Origin: Candidatus Limnocylindrales bacterium
GTDB lineage: Bacteria > Moduliflexota > Moduliflexia > Moduliflexales > JAUQPW01
Direction of reading: 5' to 3'
Assembly: GCA_035559535.1 (NCBI GenBank)
Contig: DATMBG010000037.1
Span: 196,475 to 237,264, forward strand
Length of the DNA stretch: 40,790 nucleotides
Shown: in pieces, positions 24,986 through 33,976 of the stretch
Layout of the letters: each line of letters opens with the position of its first letter
Position numbering within the stretch: the first letter of the stretch is position 1
Translations under genes and position numbers: made by a program
The notes under the pieces: model-generated
Seen by the model: the letters and a program-made list of their open reading frames with translations, nothing else
Databases searched by the model: none
What the model was told of the DNA's origin: nothing

Positions 24986-26686
24986 TTATCTTTTTAAACC
25001 ATAGATAAATAAGGTTGCACTGTTTTTCCAGTTTTCGGTCTCCGGCCAGAGTTGTGGATAGAGGCCGACCACTTTAGAACCCCATCCCGAGGGGATGGCC
25101 ACATACTGGATTCCTTTAACGGTATAGGTAACAGGTCCTCCGCGATGTCCCGAACCGGCGTTGAAGCTCCATAAGGTCTCTCCGGTGTCCTGATCCAGTG
25201 CTTTAGCGTTCCCTTCTGCATCCCCATAGAAAATGAGGCCTCCAGCAGTAGCCAGGAAGCTGCTGAGGGTAGGATATTTCTCTTTCACACGCCACTTGTT
25301 TTTACCGGTTAGAGGATCCCAGGCGTCTATATGTCCACCTGTTTCACCCTTTACTGCAGGTCTGGCAATCAGGTCTGCACTAAAAAAGGTTTGGGCCTGG
25401 GGTACTGTGATAGGGCTTTCTTTACGAACGGTAGTTTCCTGACACCACTCAATTCCGTTGGTAAACCAGATTCCCGTCTTGGGATTATAGGCCCCGGCGT
25501 TCCAGGATCTACCTCCTCCCGTAGAGGGACAGTTAAAGAATTTCTCTCCGAGTTTCGGAGCCCGGACGTTCAGGAGTCTTCCATTCTTATCTACACCACT
25601 AAACCAGTCCAGGTTGTCGATCATTGCAAAGCCACTGATATACTTTCCATTAGTTCGATCTAAAACATTCACCCAGCCTCCCTTATTGGGATGGACCAAA
25701 AGTTTTCTTCCATCTTTTGTATCAATCAAAACACTTTCCCAGGTGCTATCGAAATCTAAGGGATCGTGGGGATTTTCCTGGAAATACCACTTCAATTTCC
25801 CGGTATCGGGGTCCAGGGCCAGAATACTACTTGTGTAGAGGTTATCCCCGGGTCGGGCTTCCCCCCAGTCATAATCCGGGGCCGGGTTTGCGGTTCCCCA
25901 ATAAACCAGATTCAATTCAGGATCATAAGACCCTGTCATCCAGCCCCCTCCACCACCCGTCTTCCAGGAGTCACCTCCCCAGGTCTCACTGCCGGGTTCG
26001 TTCTTGCTTTTATCGGGGATGGTGTAGAACCGCCAGGCCTCTTTTCCATCTTTGAGATAGTAAGCTGCAATAAATCCCCGAATCGGCAGCTCTCCCCCGG
26101 TGGTCCCCACGATTACCTTGTCCTTTACAACCAGAGGGGCTCCGGTAATGTTATTCCCGTTTTTGGTCCAGTCATCAACCTGAGTCTTCCATACTTCTTT
26201 ACCATCCTCCATACTCAGCGCAACCAGATAACCATCAATGGTACCCATAAAAATTTTGCCGTCTCCAATGGCTACACCCCGATTGTAAGGAATAAAGAAG
26301 GTGTTGATTTCCTTGGGATATTTGTAGAAATAACTCCAGATGACCTTACAGGTGGAAGCATCCAAAGCGTAGACCCGATTCCAGGAGGTGGAGAGATAAA
26401 GAATCCCTTCATAGACAATGGGTGTTGCTTCTAAACCTTCATCGATGGCATTTCCTCCGGGTTGAAAGGCACAAACAGGAACCAGATCCTTAATGTTAGC
26501 TTTATTGATTTGATCCAGTTCACTATAACGCCAGGCAGCATAATTACCATGATAATGTAACCAATGATCTTTACCAGGGTTGAGAAGCTCTTGAGAGGTT
26601 GGTTTTCCCTCGGCACCAAAACTTATGGGTTCTAAAACTAAAACTCCGGCTATTAAATAGGCCATCAATTTGAGAACTTTATTCAC
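24986..26686 (-). CDS. PQQ-dependent alcohol dehydrogenase with lanthanide-type signature
   Basis: This 566-residue periplasmic quinoprotein is a beta-propeller with repeated W-docking motifs (DGKEVWKTQV, DPDTGKLKWYF, DQDTGETLWSFNAG). It begins with a GTG at 26686, preceded by AGGAGG at good distance, and has a signal peptide (about 1-25). Active-site residues by comparison with methanol dehydrogenases are E199 (GGELPIRGF), N267 (WGTANPAP) and the catalytic D311. The residue two beyond is also Asp (D313, DFD), the hallmark of lanthanide-dependent XoxF-type enzymes. The vicinal Cys pair usually under PQQ is missing; the corresponding region reads NTFFIPYNRGVAI. The family oxidises methanol, ethanol or other alcohols and donates electrons to cytochrome c. 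A XoxJ-like protein and a tri-haem cytochrome follow. The actual substrate is open. Confidence 0.88.
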   Translation of the reverse strand: MNKVLKLMAYLIAGVLVLEPISFGAEGKPTSQELLNPGKDHWLHYHGNYAAWRYSELDQINKANIKDLVPVCAFQPGGNAIDEGLEATPIVYEGILYLSTSWNRVYALDASTCKVIWSYFYKYPKEINTFFIPYNRGVAIGDGKIFMGTIDGYLVALSMEDGKEVWKTQVDDWTKNGNNITGAPLVVKDKVIVGTTGGELPIRGFIAAYYLKDGKEAWRFYTIPDKSKNEPGSETWGGDSWKTGGGGGWMTGSYDPELNLVYWGTANPAPDYDWGEARPGDNLYTSSILALDPDTGKLKWYFQENPHDPLDFDSTWESVLIDTKDGRKLLVHPNKGGWVNVLDRTNGKYISGFAMIDNLDWFSGVDKNGRLLNVRAPKLGEKFFNCPSTGGGRSWNAGAYNPKTGIWFTNGIEWCQETTVRKESPITVPQAQTFFSADLIARPAVKGETGGHIDAWDPLTGKNKWRVKEKYPTLSSFLATAGGLIFYGDAEGNAKALDQDTGETLWSFNAGSGHRGGPVTYTVKGIQYVAIPSGWGSKVVGLYPQLWPETENWKNSATLFIYGLKR

Positions 26687-26922
26687 TGGTGATTCCTCCT
26701 TTATGGTTATTTAATCTATTCTATCTATTATAAAGATTACCTGCTTCTTACTCCAAGATTCCTAGCTTACCAGTCTCCCGTAATTTATAACCGCTCTATT
26801 TATCCTGACAAGGTTAAATCGGGTTTTAACCTTAGAAGCTCCGTAGCCCGCGGTAGGCAGGAGCAAACAGGTCCTTTCTTAGCTTTGGTGGCAAGCGATC
26901 TATTCCAACAGGTTACTCCTCC

Positions 26923-27633
26923 TTATTTAGGAGTATAAAGTGTACCCGTTTGGGCATCTAAAAATAAAATCTCATCGGCCACCTGCCTTGCGAACTCCTC
27001 ATCCAGAGTTACGATAAAAGCAGTGAGGGCCATCTTTTTGTTTATTTTCCTTATCAATTTTCCTATGTTTCTCGCAGCTCTTGCATCTAAACCCAGGGTT
27101 GGCTCTTCATACAAAAGGATTTTAGGTTCATAGGCCAGGGCCCGGGCCACCTCTACCCGTTTTCTTGCTTCCTGTTCCAAATCGGAAGGAAACTTGATTG
27201 CATATTCAGAAGACAATCTGACTTTTCTCATCAAATCTCCGACCCTCCTGGCGATTTCCTCCTCGCTGAAAAGTCGGTCTATCCTTAACTTTAGAGGCAA
27301 GGCGATATTCACGCCTACGGTCAGATTATTGAAGAGTAAGGAACGTTGGGAGACCAGACCAAAATTCTCCAGAAACTTATGCCAGTCTGCATCATCTTTA
27401 AGATCCCGGGTATCTATTCCCAGGACCCGGACTCTTCCCGAGTCTGGAAGGGAAGCCCCATTAATTAAGTTCAATAAAAGCTCCTTTCCACTATGGGGAG
27501 GTCCGACAATCGCAAGACTCTTACCGTGCTGGACCTGGAAACTGATATCTTTTAGAATCTCTCTACCTTCAAAAGATTTGGTTACATTTTGCAATTCTAT
27601 TTCGATAATGGGGGCTTTTTTAAAACCGAACAT
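26923..27633 (-). CDS. ABC transporter ATPase-like protein with degenerate motifs
   Basis: This 236-residue protein has the length and fold of an ABC ATPase of the MlaF type. However, the catalytic motifs are altered. Walker A reads GPPHSGKE, with Lys50 kept but the Mg-binding Ser/Thr replaced by Glu51. The signature is SDLEQEARKRVEVARAL instead of LSGGQ. Walker B reads ILLYEEPTLGLD. The H-loop His is absent (IVTLDEEF instead of IVTHD). No membrane or substrate-binding partner lies nearby. It may bind nucleotide without normal hydrolysis, or act as a regulatory partner. It is divergently oriented to larE. No ribosome binding site is obvious. Confidence 0.8.
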   Translation of the reverse strand: MFGFKKAPIIEIELQNVTKSFEGREILKDISFQVQHGKSLAIVGPPHSGKELLLNLINGASLPDSGRVRVLGIDTRDLKDDADWHKFLENFGLVSQRSLLFNNLTVGVNIALPLKLRIDRLFSEEEIARRVGDLMRKVRLSSEYAIKFPSDLEQEARKRVEVARALAYEPKILLYEEPTLGLDARAARNIGKLIRKINKKMALTAFIVTLDEEFARQVADEILFLDAQTGTLYTPK

Positions 27634-27850
27634 GCTTTTATTTTATATATAAATAGATAAGGTTGTCAATTTAAATTTTATAAAGATTACTCTACATAAC
27701 TACCTTTAAATGAAGCACTTACACAAGATTACCTCTACAAAATCTATTTCCTTTCAACTTGACCCGAGTACCTCTTTGGATGTATACTTACTTTTACGTA
27801 ATTGTAATCTTAACCCAAGTTAAGAAAGTTCTATGATAGGAGAAGCTAAA

Positions 27851-28678
27851 ATGGTAAAAACCGAAGAGAAGTATCAGCGTCTGAAACAAATTTTAAAAGA
27901 CATGGAGGGGGTTTTGGTTGCTTTCTCGGCCGGGGTGGATAGTACTTTTGTACTTAAAGTTGCACATGATGTCTTAGGAGAGAAGGTTCTCGCGGTTACG
28001 GCGCGTTCTGTTACTTATCCCCTTGCAGAATTAGAAGAAGCCAAGCAATTAGCCTCTTCTTTAGGGGTGAGGCATCTTATTGTTGAGTCTAAGGAGATCA
28101 ATGTTCCCGGATTTAGTAACAACCCGCCCAATCGTTGCTATTATTGCAAAACCGAGTTATATGATATACTGACCGAGATAGCCCGTCGGGAAAATATCCC
28201 CTATGTTGTGGATGGAACCAATTACGATGATATCCAGGATTATCGTCCGGGCATGAAGGCGACAGCGGAACATGGTGTAAGAAGCCCTTTAAAGGAGGCC
28301 GGACTTACCAAGGAAGAAATCCGATATCTTTCCAGAGAATTGGGTCTTCCAACCTGGGATAAGCCTTCATTTGCCTGTTTATCCTCTCGATTTCCTTACG
28401 GGGACCAGATTACAGTTGAAAAGTTACAGAGGGTGGAGGCTGCCGAAAACTTTTTGCGGCAGTTTAAGTTTAAGCAATTACGGGTTCGTCATCATGATAA
28501 AATTGCACGTATTGAATTAACCAAAGAAGATATGGTTCGAGTGGTTACAACTGATATCGGCGATAAGATCGTGGCTAAATTTAAAGAGTTAGGTTATGCG
28601 TATGTTACTTTAGATCTTCAAGGATATCGGACCGGAAGTATGAATGAGGTCCTGTTGAAATTAGAAATGGTCAACTAA
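27851..28678 (+). CDS. larE: LarE, ATP-dependent sacrificial sulfur transferase
   Basis: LarE adenylates the pyridinium carboxylate precursor made by LarB and donates sulfur to build the nickel-pincer cofactor of lactate racemase and relatives. The PP-loop SAGVDST (26-32) and the sacrificial cysteine C176 in KPSFACLSSRFPYG are present. So is the conserved NRCYYCKTELY segment (C96, C99). I start at ATG 27851, which has GGAG 9 nt upstream, rather than at ATG 27833. The product is 275 residues, the family's normal size. larB follows with one base between stop and start. larC and larA are not in the window. Confidence 0.92.
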   Translation: MVKTEEKYQRLKQILKDMEGVLVAFSAGVDSTFVLKVAHDVLGEKVLAVTARSVTYPLAELEEAKQLASSLGVRHLIVESKEINVPGFSNNPPNRCYYCKTELYDILTEIARRENIPYVVDGTNYDDIQDYRPGMKATAEHGVRSPLKEAGLTKEEIRYLSRELGLPTWDKPSFACLSSRFPYGDQITVEKLQRVEAAENFLRQFKFKQLRVRHHDKIARIELTKEDMVRVVTTDIGDKIVAKFKELGYAYVTLDLQGYRTGSMNEVLLKLEMVN

Positions 28679-28679
28679 T

Positions 28680-29441
28680 ATGGATATCGAAAAGTTAAGA
28701 GCGCTACTTGAAGGAGTCCGGGAGGGTTCTTTAAGTATTGATAGAGCTTTGGAGAGGTTAAAAAGCCTCCCTTATGAAGATCTCGGTTTTGCTAAGGTTG
28801 ACCACCATCGACATCTCCGTAAGGGGACTCCCGAGGTTGTCTTCTGTCAGGGAAAAACGGTCGAACAGGTCGTCAAGATTGTAGAAAGACTGATCAAGAC
28901 TGGAGAATCCAATATCCTGGCGACTCGAGCTTCCGAGGAGGTCTATCAGGGAATCAAACAGGTTATCGGAACGGTAGAGTACCACTCTATGGCCAGAGTG
29001 GTTGTTGTCTGCCCTAAACCGACGAATCCTCAGGTAGGATGTATCGCCCTTATAAGTGCGGGAACGGCAGACCTTCCGGTCGCAGAAGAAGCCGCTGTAG
29101 TAGCCGAAACGCTCGGAAACCGGGTGGAAAGGATTTACGATGTGGGGGTAGCCGGTTTACATCGTCTGCTGGATAATCTTAAACGAATTGTAGAAGCCAA
29201 TGTCATTATCGTTGTGGCCGGGATGGAAGGAGCTCTTCCCAGTGTTGTGGGGGGTTTAGTCGATAAGCCGATCATTGCAGTTCCCACCAGTGTGGGATAT
29301 GGAGCCAGTTTCCATGGGCTGTCAGCTTTGCTGACCATGCTTAATAGCTGTGCACCAGGCATATCAGTGGTTAATATCGATAACGGATTTGGTGCTGCTT
29401 ATCAGGCGAGTTTAATTAATAAAATGTGTGCTAAGTCGTGA
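28680..29441 (+). CDS. larB: LarB, nickel-pincer cofactor biosynthesis carboxylase/hydrolase
   Basis: LarB carboxylates nicotinic acid adenine dinucleotide and hydrolyses it, giving the substrate of LarE. The 253-residue sequence has the family's N-terminal part (DHHRHLRKGTPEVVFCQGKT) and a PurE-like C-terminal domain (ISAGTADLPVAEEAAVVAETLG, VYDVGVAG-like YDVGVAGLHR, VVAGMEGALPSVVGGL, PTSVGYGASFHGLSALLTMLNSCAPG). It is directly downstream of larE, and its TGA overlaps the GTG start of tmk (GTGA), so the three genes form one unit. Confidence 0.92.
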   Translation: MDIEKLRALLEGVREGSLSIDRALERLKSLPYEDLGFAKVDHHRHLRKGTPEVVFCQGKTVEQVVKIVERLIKTGESNILATRASEEVYQGIKQVIGTVEYHSMARVVVVCPKPTNPQVGCIALISAGTADLPVAEEAAVVAETLGNRVERIYDVGVAGLHRLLDNLKRIVEANVIIVVAGMEGALPSVVGGLVDKPIIAVPTSVGYGASFHGLSALLTMLNSCAPGISVVNIDNGFGAAYQASLINKMCAKS

Positions 29442-30127
29442 AGCCGAAAAACCACATATTTTCTCCTATGGCACGTGGGTTATTTATAACCTTTGAAGGG
29501 ATTGAAGGCAGTGGTAAAACAACCCAGGCTACTCTCCTGGTTGAGTATCTAAAATCTAAGGATATTCCGGTTTTATATACCCGTGAGCCGGGTGGTACCC
29601 CCATTGGAGATCAAATCAGAAAAGTTTTATTAAATACTGAAAATCATCACATGACAGGACTTACAGAGCTTTTACTCTACGGTGCAAGTCGAGCCCAGCA
29701 TGTTGAGCAGCTTATTCGTCCGAGTTTAGAAAAGGGTGTGATGGTGGTCTGTGATCGGTATACCGATGCTACCCTCGCTTACCAATGGGCCGGAAGGGGA
29801 CTTGACCGAAAGGCTGTTGAGATGGTCAATGGGCTGGCAACCTCAGGACTTTATCCTGATCTTACCATCTTGCTGGATGTACCTGTAGAACTCGGCCTGG
29901 AACGGGCTAAAAGCAGAAATTTGAAACTAAATTTACAAAATCGAGAAGGGCGATTTGAAGAAGAAAGTCTTTCCTTTCACCACCGGGTTCGAGAAGGGTA
30001 TCGGAAGTTAGCTGCTGGTGAGCCGGATCGGATTTATTTAATCGATGGGACCCAAGATATACAGACCATCCATGAAGAAATCAAGCGGATTGTCCTTGCA
30101 AGAAGGACTGATAAGAGTGAAGGGTAA
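29438..30127 (+). CDS. tmk: Thymidylate kinase
   Basis: This enzyme phosphorylates dTMP to dTDP with ATP in the cytoplasm. Motifs seen are the P-loop FEGIEGSGKTTQ, the TREPGGTPIGDQIR region, the DRYTDATLAYQWAGRG motif and the LID segment around RNLKLNLQNREGRFEEE. The GTG at 29438 overlaps the larB stop and suggests coupling; the ATG at 29468 (MARGLFITFEG) is the alternative and would give the more usual N-terminus. The length is 229 or 219 residues. holB follows closely, a common pairing. Confidence 0.95.
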   Translation: MKPKNHIFSPMARGLFITFEGIEGSGKTTQATLLVEYLKSKDIPVLYTREPGGTPIGDQIRKVLLNTENHHMTGLTELLLYGASRAQHVEQLIRPSLEKGVMVVCDRYTDATLAYQWAGRGLDRKAVEMVNGLATSGLYPDLTILLDVPVELGLERAKSRNLKLNLQNREGRFEEESLSFHHRVREGYRKLAAGEPDRIYLIDGTQDIQTIHEEIKRIVLARRTDKSEG

Positions 30128-30134
30128 GGAATAA

Positions 30135-31172
30135 ATGTCCTTTTCAACCATCATAGGCCAGGAAGAGGCCGTCCATTTAATCAGAAAGGCTCTGGCTAGA
30201 AACCGGGTACCCCATGCTTATCTCTTCACAGGACCCGAAGGGATTGGAAAAAAACTCACAGCCCTGACTCTGGCTAAAGCTTTGAATTGCCTGGTCGCAT
30301 CCGATGATGCCTGTGAGACCTGTAAGTCTTGTTATAAGATTCATAAAGGATGCCACCCGGATGTAGAAATAATCGAAGCCGAAGGCCAGTTTATTAAAAT
30401 CGATCAGATTCGAGAGTTACAAAAACAGGTCGGTTATAAACCTTTTGAGGGAAGAAAAAAAGTTAGCATCCTTAATAACGCAGAAAAGTTAAACCTGGAG
30501 GCTGCCAATGCTTTATTAAAAACTTTAGAAGAGCCCCCTCCTGATACGGTGTTTATCCTGATAAGTTCAAGCCCCAGTGCTCTGTTGCCGACTATTGTTT
30601 CTCGATGTCAATCGATACGGTTTAGTCCCTTAGGCCTCCAGCATACGGAGCAGTTTTTGGTAGAGAAAGGAGTTGCAACCGGTCCAAAAGCTCACTTATT
30701 GGCTGCTTTATCTGAAGGAAGACCTGGAAGGGCTTTAAATATGGACATAGACAGGATCCTTTCCCTTCGGGAACAGATCCTGGAGCTTATGGATTTGATG
30801 ATCCCCGATGGGGGTTTGAGGACCGATCTGCAGCCTAACAGGACACAGGTTTTGTCTTTGCCCGATTCCGGGATAAAAGTTTTACTGGGCAAAATCGAAG
30901 AGTTTACACGGGATCGGGATCAAACCGAAGAGCTTTTAGACTTTTTATTGGTTTTTTATAGGGATCTGCTCCTGTTATCTGAGCAGGGAAATCCCGGCTT
31001 CCTGGTAAATCAGGATCTGATTTCATTCTTAGAAAGATATAAAACCCGCATATCTTCTCAGAAGATTTTGAAGATTTGTCAGGATATCTATCAAACAAAA
31101 GTTAACTTGCAACATAACGCAAATCTCCAATTGGCCTTGGAAGACCTGTTCTTAAAGATCATGGAAACTTAA
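30135..31172 (+). CDS. holB: DNA polymerase III delta' subunit
   Basis: This is a clamp-loader subunit of the replicative polymerase. The 345-residue AAA+ protein has Walker A GPEGIGKK (33-40), a zinc module with C60, C63, C66 and C73 (CETCKSCYKIHKGC), the LNLEAANALLKTLEEPP sensor region and the SRCQSIRF motif with the SRC arginine finger. A GGGTAAGG-type ribosome binding site precedes ATG 30135, 8 nt after tmk. No other replication genes are nearby. Confidence 0.93.
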   Translation: MSFSTIIGQEEAVHLIRKALARNRVPHAYLFTGPEGIGKKLTALTLAKALNCLVASDDACETCKSCYKIHKGCHPDVEIIEAEGQFIKIDQIRELQKQVGYKPFEGRKKVSILNNAEKLNLEAANALLKTLEEPPPDTVFILISSSPSALLPTIVSRCQSIRFSPLGLQHTEQFLVEKGVATGPKAHLLAALSEGRPGRALNMDIDRILSLREQILELMDLMIPDGGLRTDLQPNRTQVLSLPDSGIKVLLGKIEEFTRDRDQTEELLDFLLVFYRDLLLLSEQGNPGFLVNQDLISFLERYKTRISSQKILKICQDIYQTKVNLQHNANLQLALEDLFLKIMET

Positions 31173-31239
31173 ATGTGATTATTTAGCTCCAAAAGGATAA
31201 AGAAAGTAAACCCAGAGATGTGGAGTAATTTCTTCGTTT

Positions 31240-31457
31240 CTGATACGTTATAAAGTTAATTCTATGTAATTCTCGGCCTTTACCTCGGCCTCTTTCCCGA
31301 AGCTTCGGGGGAGGGGTCGGGGGGATGCGGGCCAGGATAAGAAGGTTAGCCCCAGCGGGGCGACCTGGGTCTAGCCCCTGGCGTATTATCCTGGCGCGGA
31401 TGGGGGTCGGGGGTGAGGGCCGAGCGGTTAGTTAGAGTTAACTTTACAAGGTATCAG
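31240..31457. repeat. 218-bp foldback element with 25-bp terminal inverted repeats
   Basis: Ends 31240-31264 and 31433-31457 are inverted repeats matching at 22 of 25 positions (CTGATACsTTrTAAAGTTAAyTCTA). Nested inside are CTCGGCC/GGCCGAG arms, CCAGGATAA (31332-31340) with TTATCCTGG (31386-31394), a GCCCC/GGGGC hairpin and the perfect palindrome CCCGAAGCTTCGGG (31296-31309). It fills the holB-metG gap and has no coding frame. It is likely a non-autonomous mobile repeat, and the end sequence GTAAAGTTAA recurs beside the repeat cluster near 34.42 kb. Confidence 0.65.
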
Positions 31458-31528
31458 ATCTTTGTTCTTCATATCTTTTAAAGAACCTTTGTAGCTAAAT
31501 AATTATAACCCTATTTTGTAACTTAAAA

Positions 31529-33529
31529 ATGGCTGACTTAAAAAAATTTTATATTACAACCCCCATATATTACGTTAATGATGTGCCTCATATTGGTCAT
31601 GCGTATACGACCATTGCCTGTGATACACTGGCCAGATACAAGAGGTTGACCGGATATGATGTATTTTTTTTAACAGGTACCGATGAGCATGGGCAAAAGG
31701 TAGAGCGTACGGCGAAGAAAAATAACGAGACCCCCATTCAACTGGCGGATCGTACCATGCAGCGGTTCAAAGACCTGTGGAAGCGGCTGAGAATTTCCTA
31801 CTCGGATTTTATCCGAACCACAGAACCTCGCCATATTGCTGCGGCCCAGAAACTCTTCCAGGCGGTTTATGATCACGGCGATATTTACCTGGGGGAGTAT
31901 GAAGACTGGTACTGTACGACCTGTGAGCAATTCTTAACGGAACTCCAACTGGTAAATGGACGATGTCCTAATTGTGGACGTCCTGTAGAAAAACTGAAAG
32001 AAGAGAGTTACTTCTTCAGGATGTCCAGATACCAGGAGCCGTTACTCAAGTATATAGAAGAGCATCCGGATTTTATTCAACCCGAGACCCGGCGAAATGA
32101 GATTATCAGTTTTATTAAAGGAGGACTGCGGGATTTAAGTATCAGCCGGACTTCCTTTGATTGGGGAATTAAGATACCGATTAATCCCCGGCATATTATG
32201 TATGTTTGGTTTGATGCCCTGACCAATTACCTGACGGCCGTGGGTTATGCCGAGGATCCCCAAAAATTTGAGAAATACTGGCCTGCCGATATTCATGTGG
32301 TTGGGAAAGATATCCTTCGGTTTCATACGGTTTACTGGCCTACCTTCCTGATGTCTGCCGGATTGCCTTTACCGAAAAAGGTTTTTGCACACGGTTGGTG
32401 GCAAGTGGAAGGTCAAAAAATGTCCAAGTCTCTGGGAAATGTGGTGGATCCGAATCAAATAATCGATGAGTTTGGGGTAGATCCTTTCCGCTATTTCCTT
32501 CTTCGGGAAGTTTCGTTCGGTTTAGATGGGGATTTCTCCAGGCAAGCCTTGATTCAGAGAATCGATAGTGATCTGGCCAATGATCTGGGGAATCTCTTTA
32601 GTCGTTGCCTGACGGTTATTGAGAAGTATCAAAATGGAATTGTACCGGAGCCTGTTGGATCTACAGAGCGAGAAAACCGATTGGCAGCTCAGCGTGCTGA
32701 AACTTTGATCAAAATGGATCAATCCATGAACGAACTGGCCTTCCACCAGGTACTCAAAGATATCTGGGATTACATCAACGAAGTGAATCGCTACATTGTA
32801 GATACCGCCCCCTGGATGTTAGTCAAAGATAAAGCCAAACAGGATAGACTTTCGACCGTACTCTATAGTCTGGCAGAAGCTTTGAGGGGGATTGCCCTGT
32901 TGATCGCTCCGTTTATGCCGGAAACCTCCGAAAAAATGTGGACCCAACTGGGATTACCGGATAAACCAGGCCCAGAGGACTTTGCCTCCCTGAAGGTTTG
33001 GGGTGGATTCCCCAGTGGGATCCAAATTCATAAGGGGGAGCATCTCTTCCCACGCATCCATTCTAAGGGTGCAGACCTGGAAATCTCGGGAAGAACCGCT
33101 AAAGAGGCCTCTCAAAAAGACACTTTAACGCTCGACGAAACAAAAAAAGATCCTGTACAACAGACCTCTGAACTCAGTTCAGGACAAATAACAGGTAATG
33201 AACAAAATCTGATTACCCTTGAAGAGTTTGCCAGGATCGATCTTCGGGTGGCTGAGATCCTGGCTGCCGAGAAAGTTAAAGGATCTTCTCGTTTAATCAA
33301 GCTCCAGGTCGACCTGGGTACAGAAAAACGAACGGTCGTGGCAGGTATTGCAGAAAGCTATACTCCTGAAGAACTCATCGGACGTAAAGTTATATTGGTT
33401 GCTAACCTAAAACCCGCCAGACTTATGGGAATCGAATCCCAGGGTATGATTCTGGCTGCTGTAAAAGATAAAAAGGCTGTCCTCCTTTCCTTGGATCGAG
33501 AAGTTGAGATAGGAACTAAGGTAAAGTGA
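31529..33529 (+). CDS. metG: Methionyl-tRNA synthetase
   Basis: This class I aminoacyl-tRNA synthetase charges tRNA-Met. The 666 residues include HIGH (21-24, VPHIGHAYTT), the metal-binding cysteines C129, C132, C146 and C149, the GTDEHGQK motif, WFDALTNYLTAVGY, and KMSKS (about 297-301). After an anticodon-binding helical domain and a poorly conserved polar linker (about 515-555), a C-terminal EMAP-II/Trbp111-like tRNA-binding domain follows (EEFARIDLRVAEILAAEKV ... NLKPARLMGIESQGMILAA), common in dimeric MetRS. It stands alone between the repeat at 31240-31457 and the LabN gene. Confidence 0.96.
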   Translation: MADLKKFYITTPIYYVNDVPHIGHAYTTIACDTLARYKRLTGYDVFFLTGTDEHGQKVERTAKKNNETPIQLADRTMQRFKDLWKRLRISYSDFIRTTEPRHIAAAQKLFQAVYDHGDIYLGEYEDWYCTTCEQFLTELQLVNGRCPNCGRPVEKLKEESYFFRMSRYQEPLLKYIEEHPDFIQPETRRNEIISFIKGGLRDLSISRTSFDWGIKIPINPRHIMYVWFDALTNYLTAVGYAEDPQKFEKYWPADIHVVGKDILRFHTVYWPTFLMSAGLPLPKKVFAHGWWQVEGQKMSKSLGNVVDPNQIIDEFGVDPFRYFLLREVSFGLDGDFSRQALIQRIDSDLANDLGNLFSRCLTVIEKYQNGIVPEPVGSTERENRLAAQRAETLIKMDQSMNELAFHQVLKDIWDYINEVNRYIVDTAPWMLVKDKAKQDRLSTVLYSLAEALRGIALLIAPFMPETSEKMWTQLGLPDKPGPEDFASLKVWGGFPSGIQIHKGEHLFPRIHSKGADLEISGRTAKEASQKDTLTLDETKKDPVQQTSELSSGQITGNEQNLITLEEFARIDLRVAEILAAEKVKGSSRLIKLQVDLGTEKRTVVAGIAESYTPEELIGRKVILVANLKPARLMGIESQGMILAAVKDKKAVLLSLDREVEIGTKVK

Positions 33530-33530
33530 T

Positions 33531-33578
33531 GGAGGAGAAAATGGGAGAGTGGGTAAGACCTTTTCCCATTCCTCCTCC
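33531..33578 (+). promoter_or_regulatory. Hairpin between metG and the LabN-domain gene
   Basis: GGAGGAGAAAATGGGA (33531-33546) pairs with TCCCATTCCTCCTCC (33564-33578) over a loop of about 17 nt. It starts one base after the metG stop and could end metG transcription or limit expression of the next gene by masking purine-rich sequence. Confidence 0.45.
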
Positions 33579-33590
33579 TTCTCTTCTAAA

Positions 33591-33866
33591 ATGAATGGTT
33601 GGTTAATTTTCGGTTTATTCGGACAATTAATGTTTTCCATGCGGTTTATTGTCCAATGGATTGTCTCTGAAAAAAGAAAGGAAAGTGTAGTACCTATTCA
33701 ATTTTGGTACTACAGTCTGGCAGGAAGTTTAACTTTACTCCTTTATGCAATTCATCGAAAAGATCCTGTGTTTATCTTGGGCCAATCTCTAGGAACCTTC
33801 ATTTATATTCGTAATCTAATCCTCATCTATCGTAAACAGGCCGAGATCTCTAAAAGTATTCCGTAA
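33591..33866 (+). CDS. Lipid A biosynthesis N-terminal domain (LabN) protein
   Basis: This small 91-residue membrane protein has two to three helices. The LabN pattern is clear: GQLMFSMRFIVQWIVSEKRKESVVPIQ-type opening, FWYYSLAGSLTLLLYAIHRKDPVFILGQ and IYIRNLILIYRK. Free-standing LabN proteins occur next to lipid A or glycosyltransferase genes and are often fused to lipid-A-disaccharide synthases. I choose ATG 33591 because the family begins right before the GxxGQLxFxxRFxxQW block; a GTG at 33549 would add 14 residues of Ser-rich sequence. No ribosome binding site is evident for either. No lipid A genes are adjacent here. Confidence 0.82.
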   Translation: MNGWLIFGLFGQLMFSMRFIVQWIVSEKRKESVVPIQFWYYSLAGSLTLLLYAIHRKDPVFILGQSLGTFIYIRNLILIYRKQAEISKSIP

Positions 33867-33953
33867 GCCTGAGAGTCGGTACCTTACCTTTTTATGGATT
33901 TATGGAATGAGTCGGTATTGTCGCCTCGCTCTCTTTTCCGTCTTATACCAACC

Positions 33954-33976
33954 ATCAAACGAGACATTTAACCTAC
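33954..33976 (+). repeat. TCAAACGrGrCrTTTrrCCTAC palindromic unit, copy A
   Basis: This is a variant copy (TCAAACGAGACATTTAACCTAC) of the 24-nt unit GTCAAACGGGGACGTTTGGCCTAC that is clearest at 36848. Confidence 0.5.
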
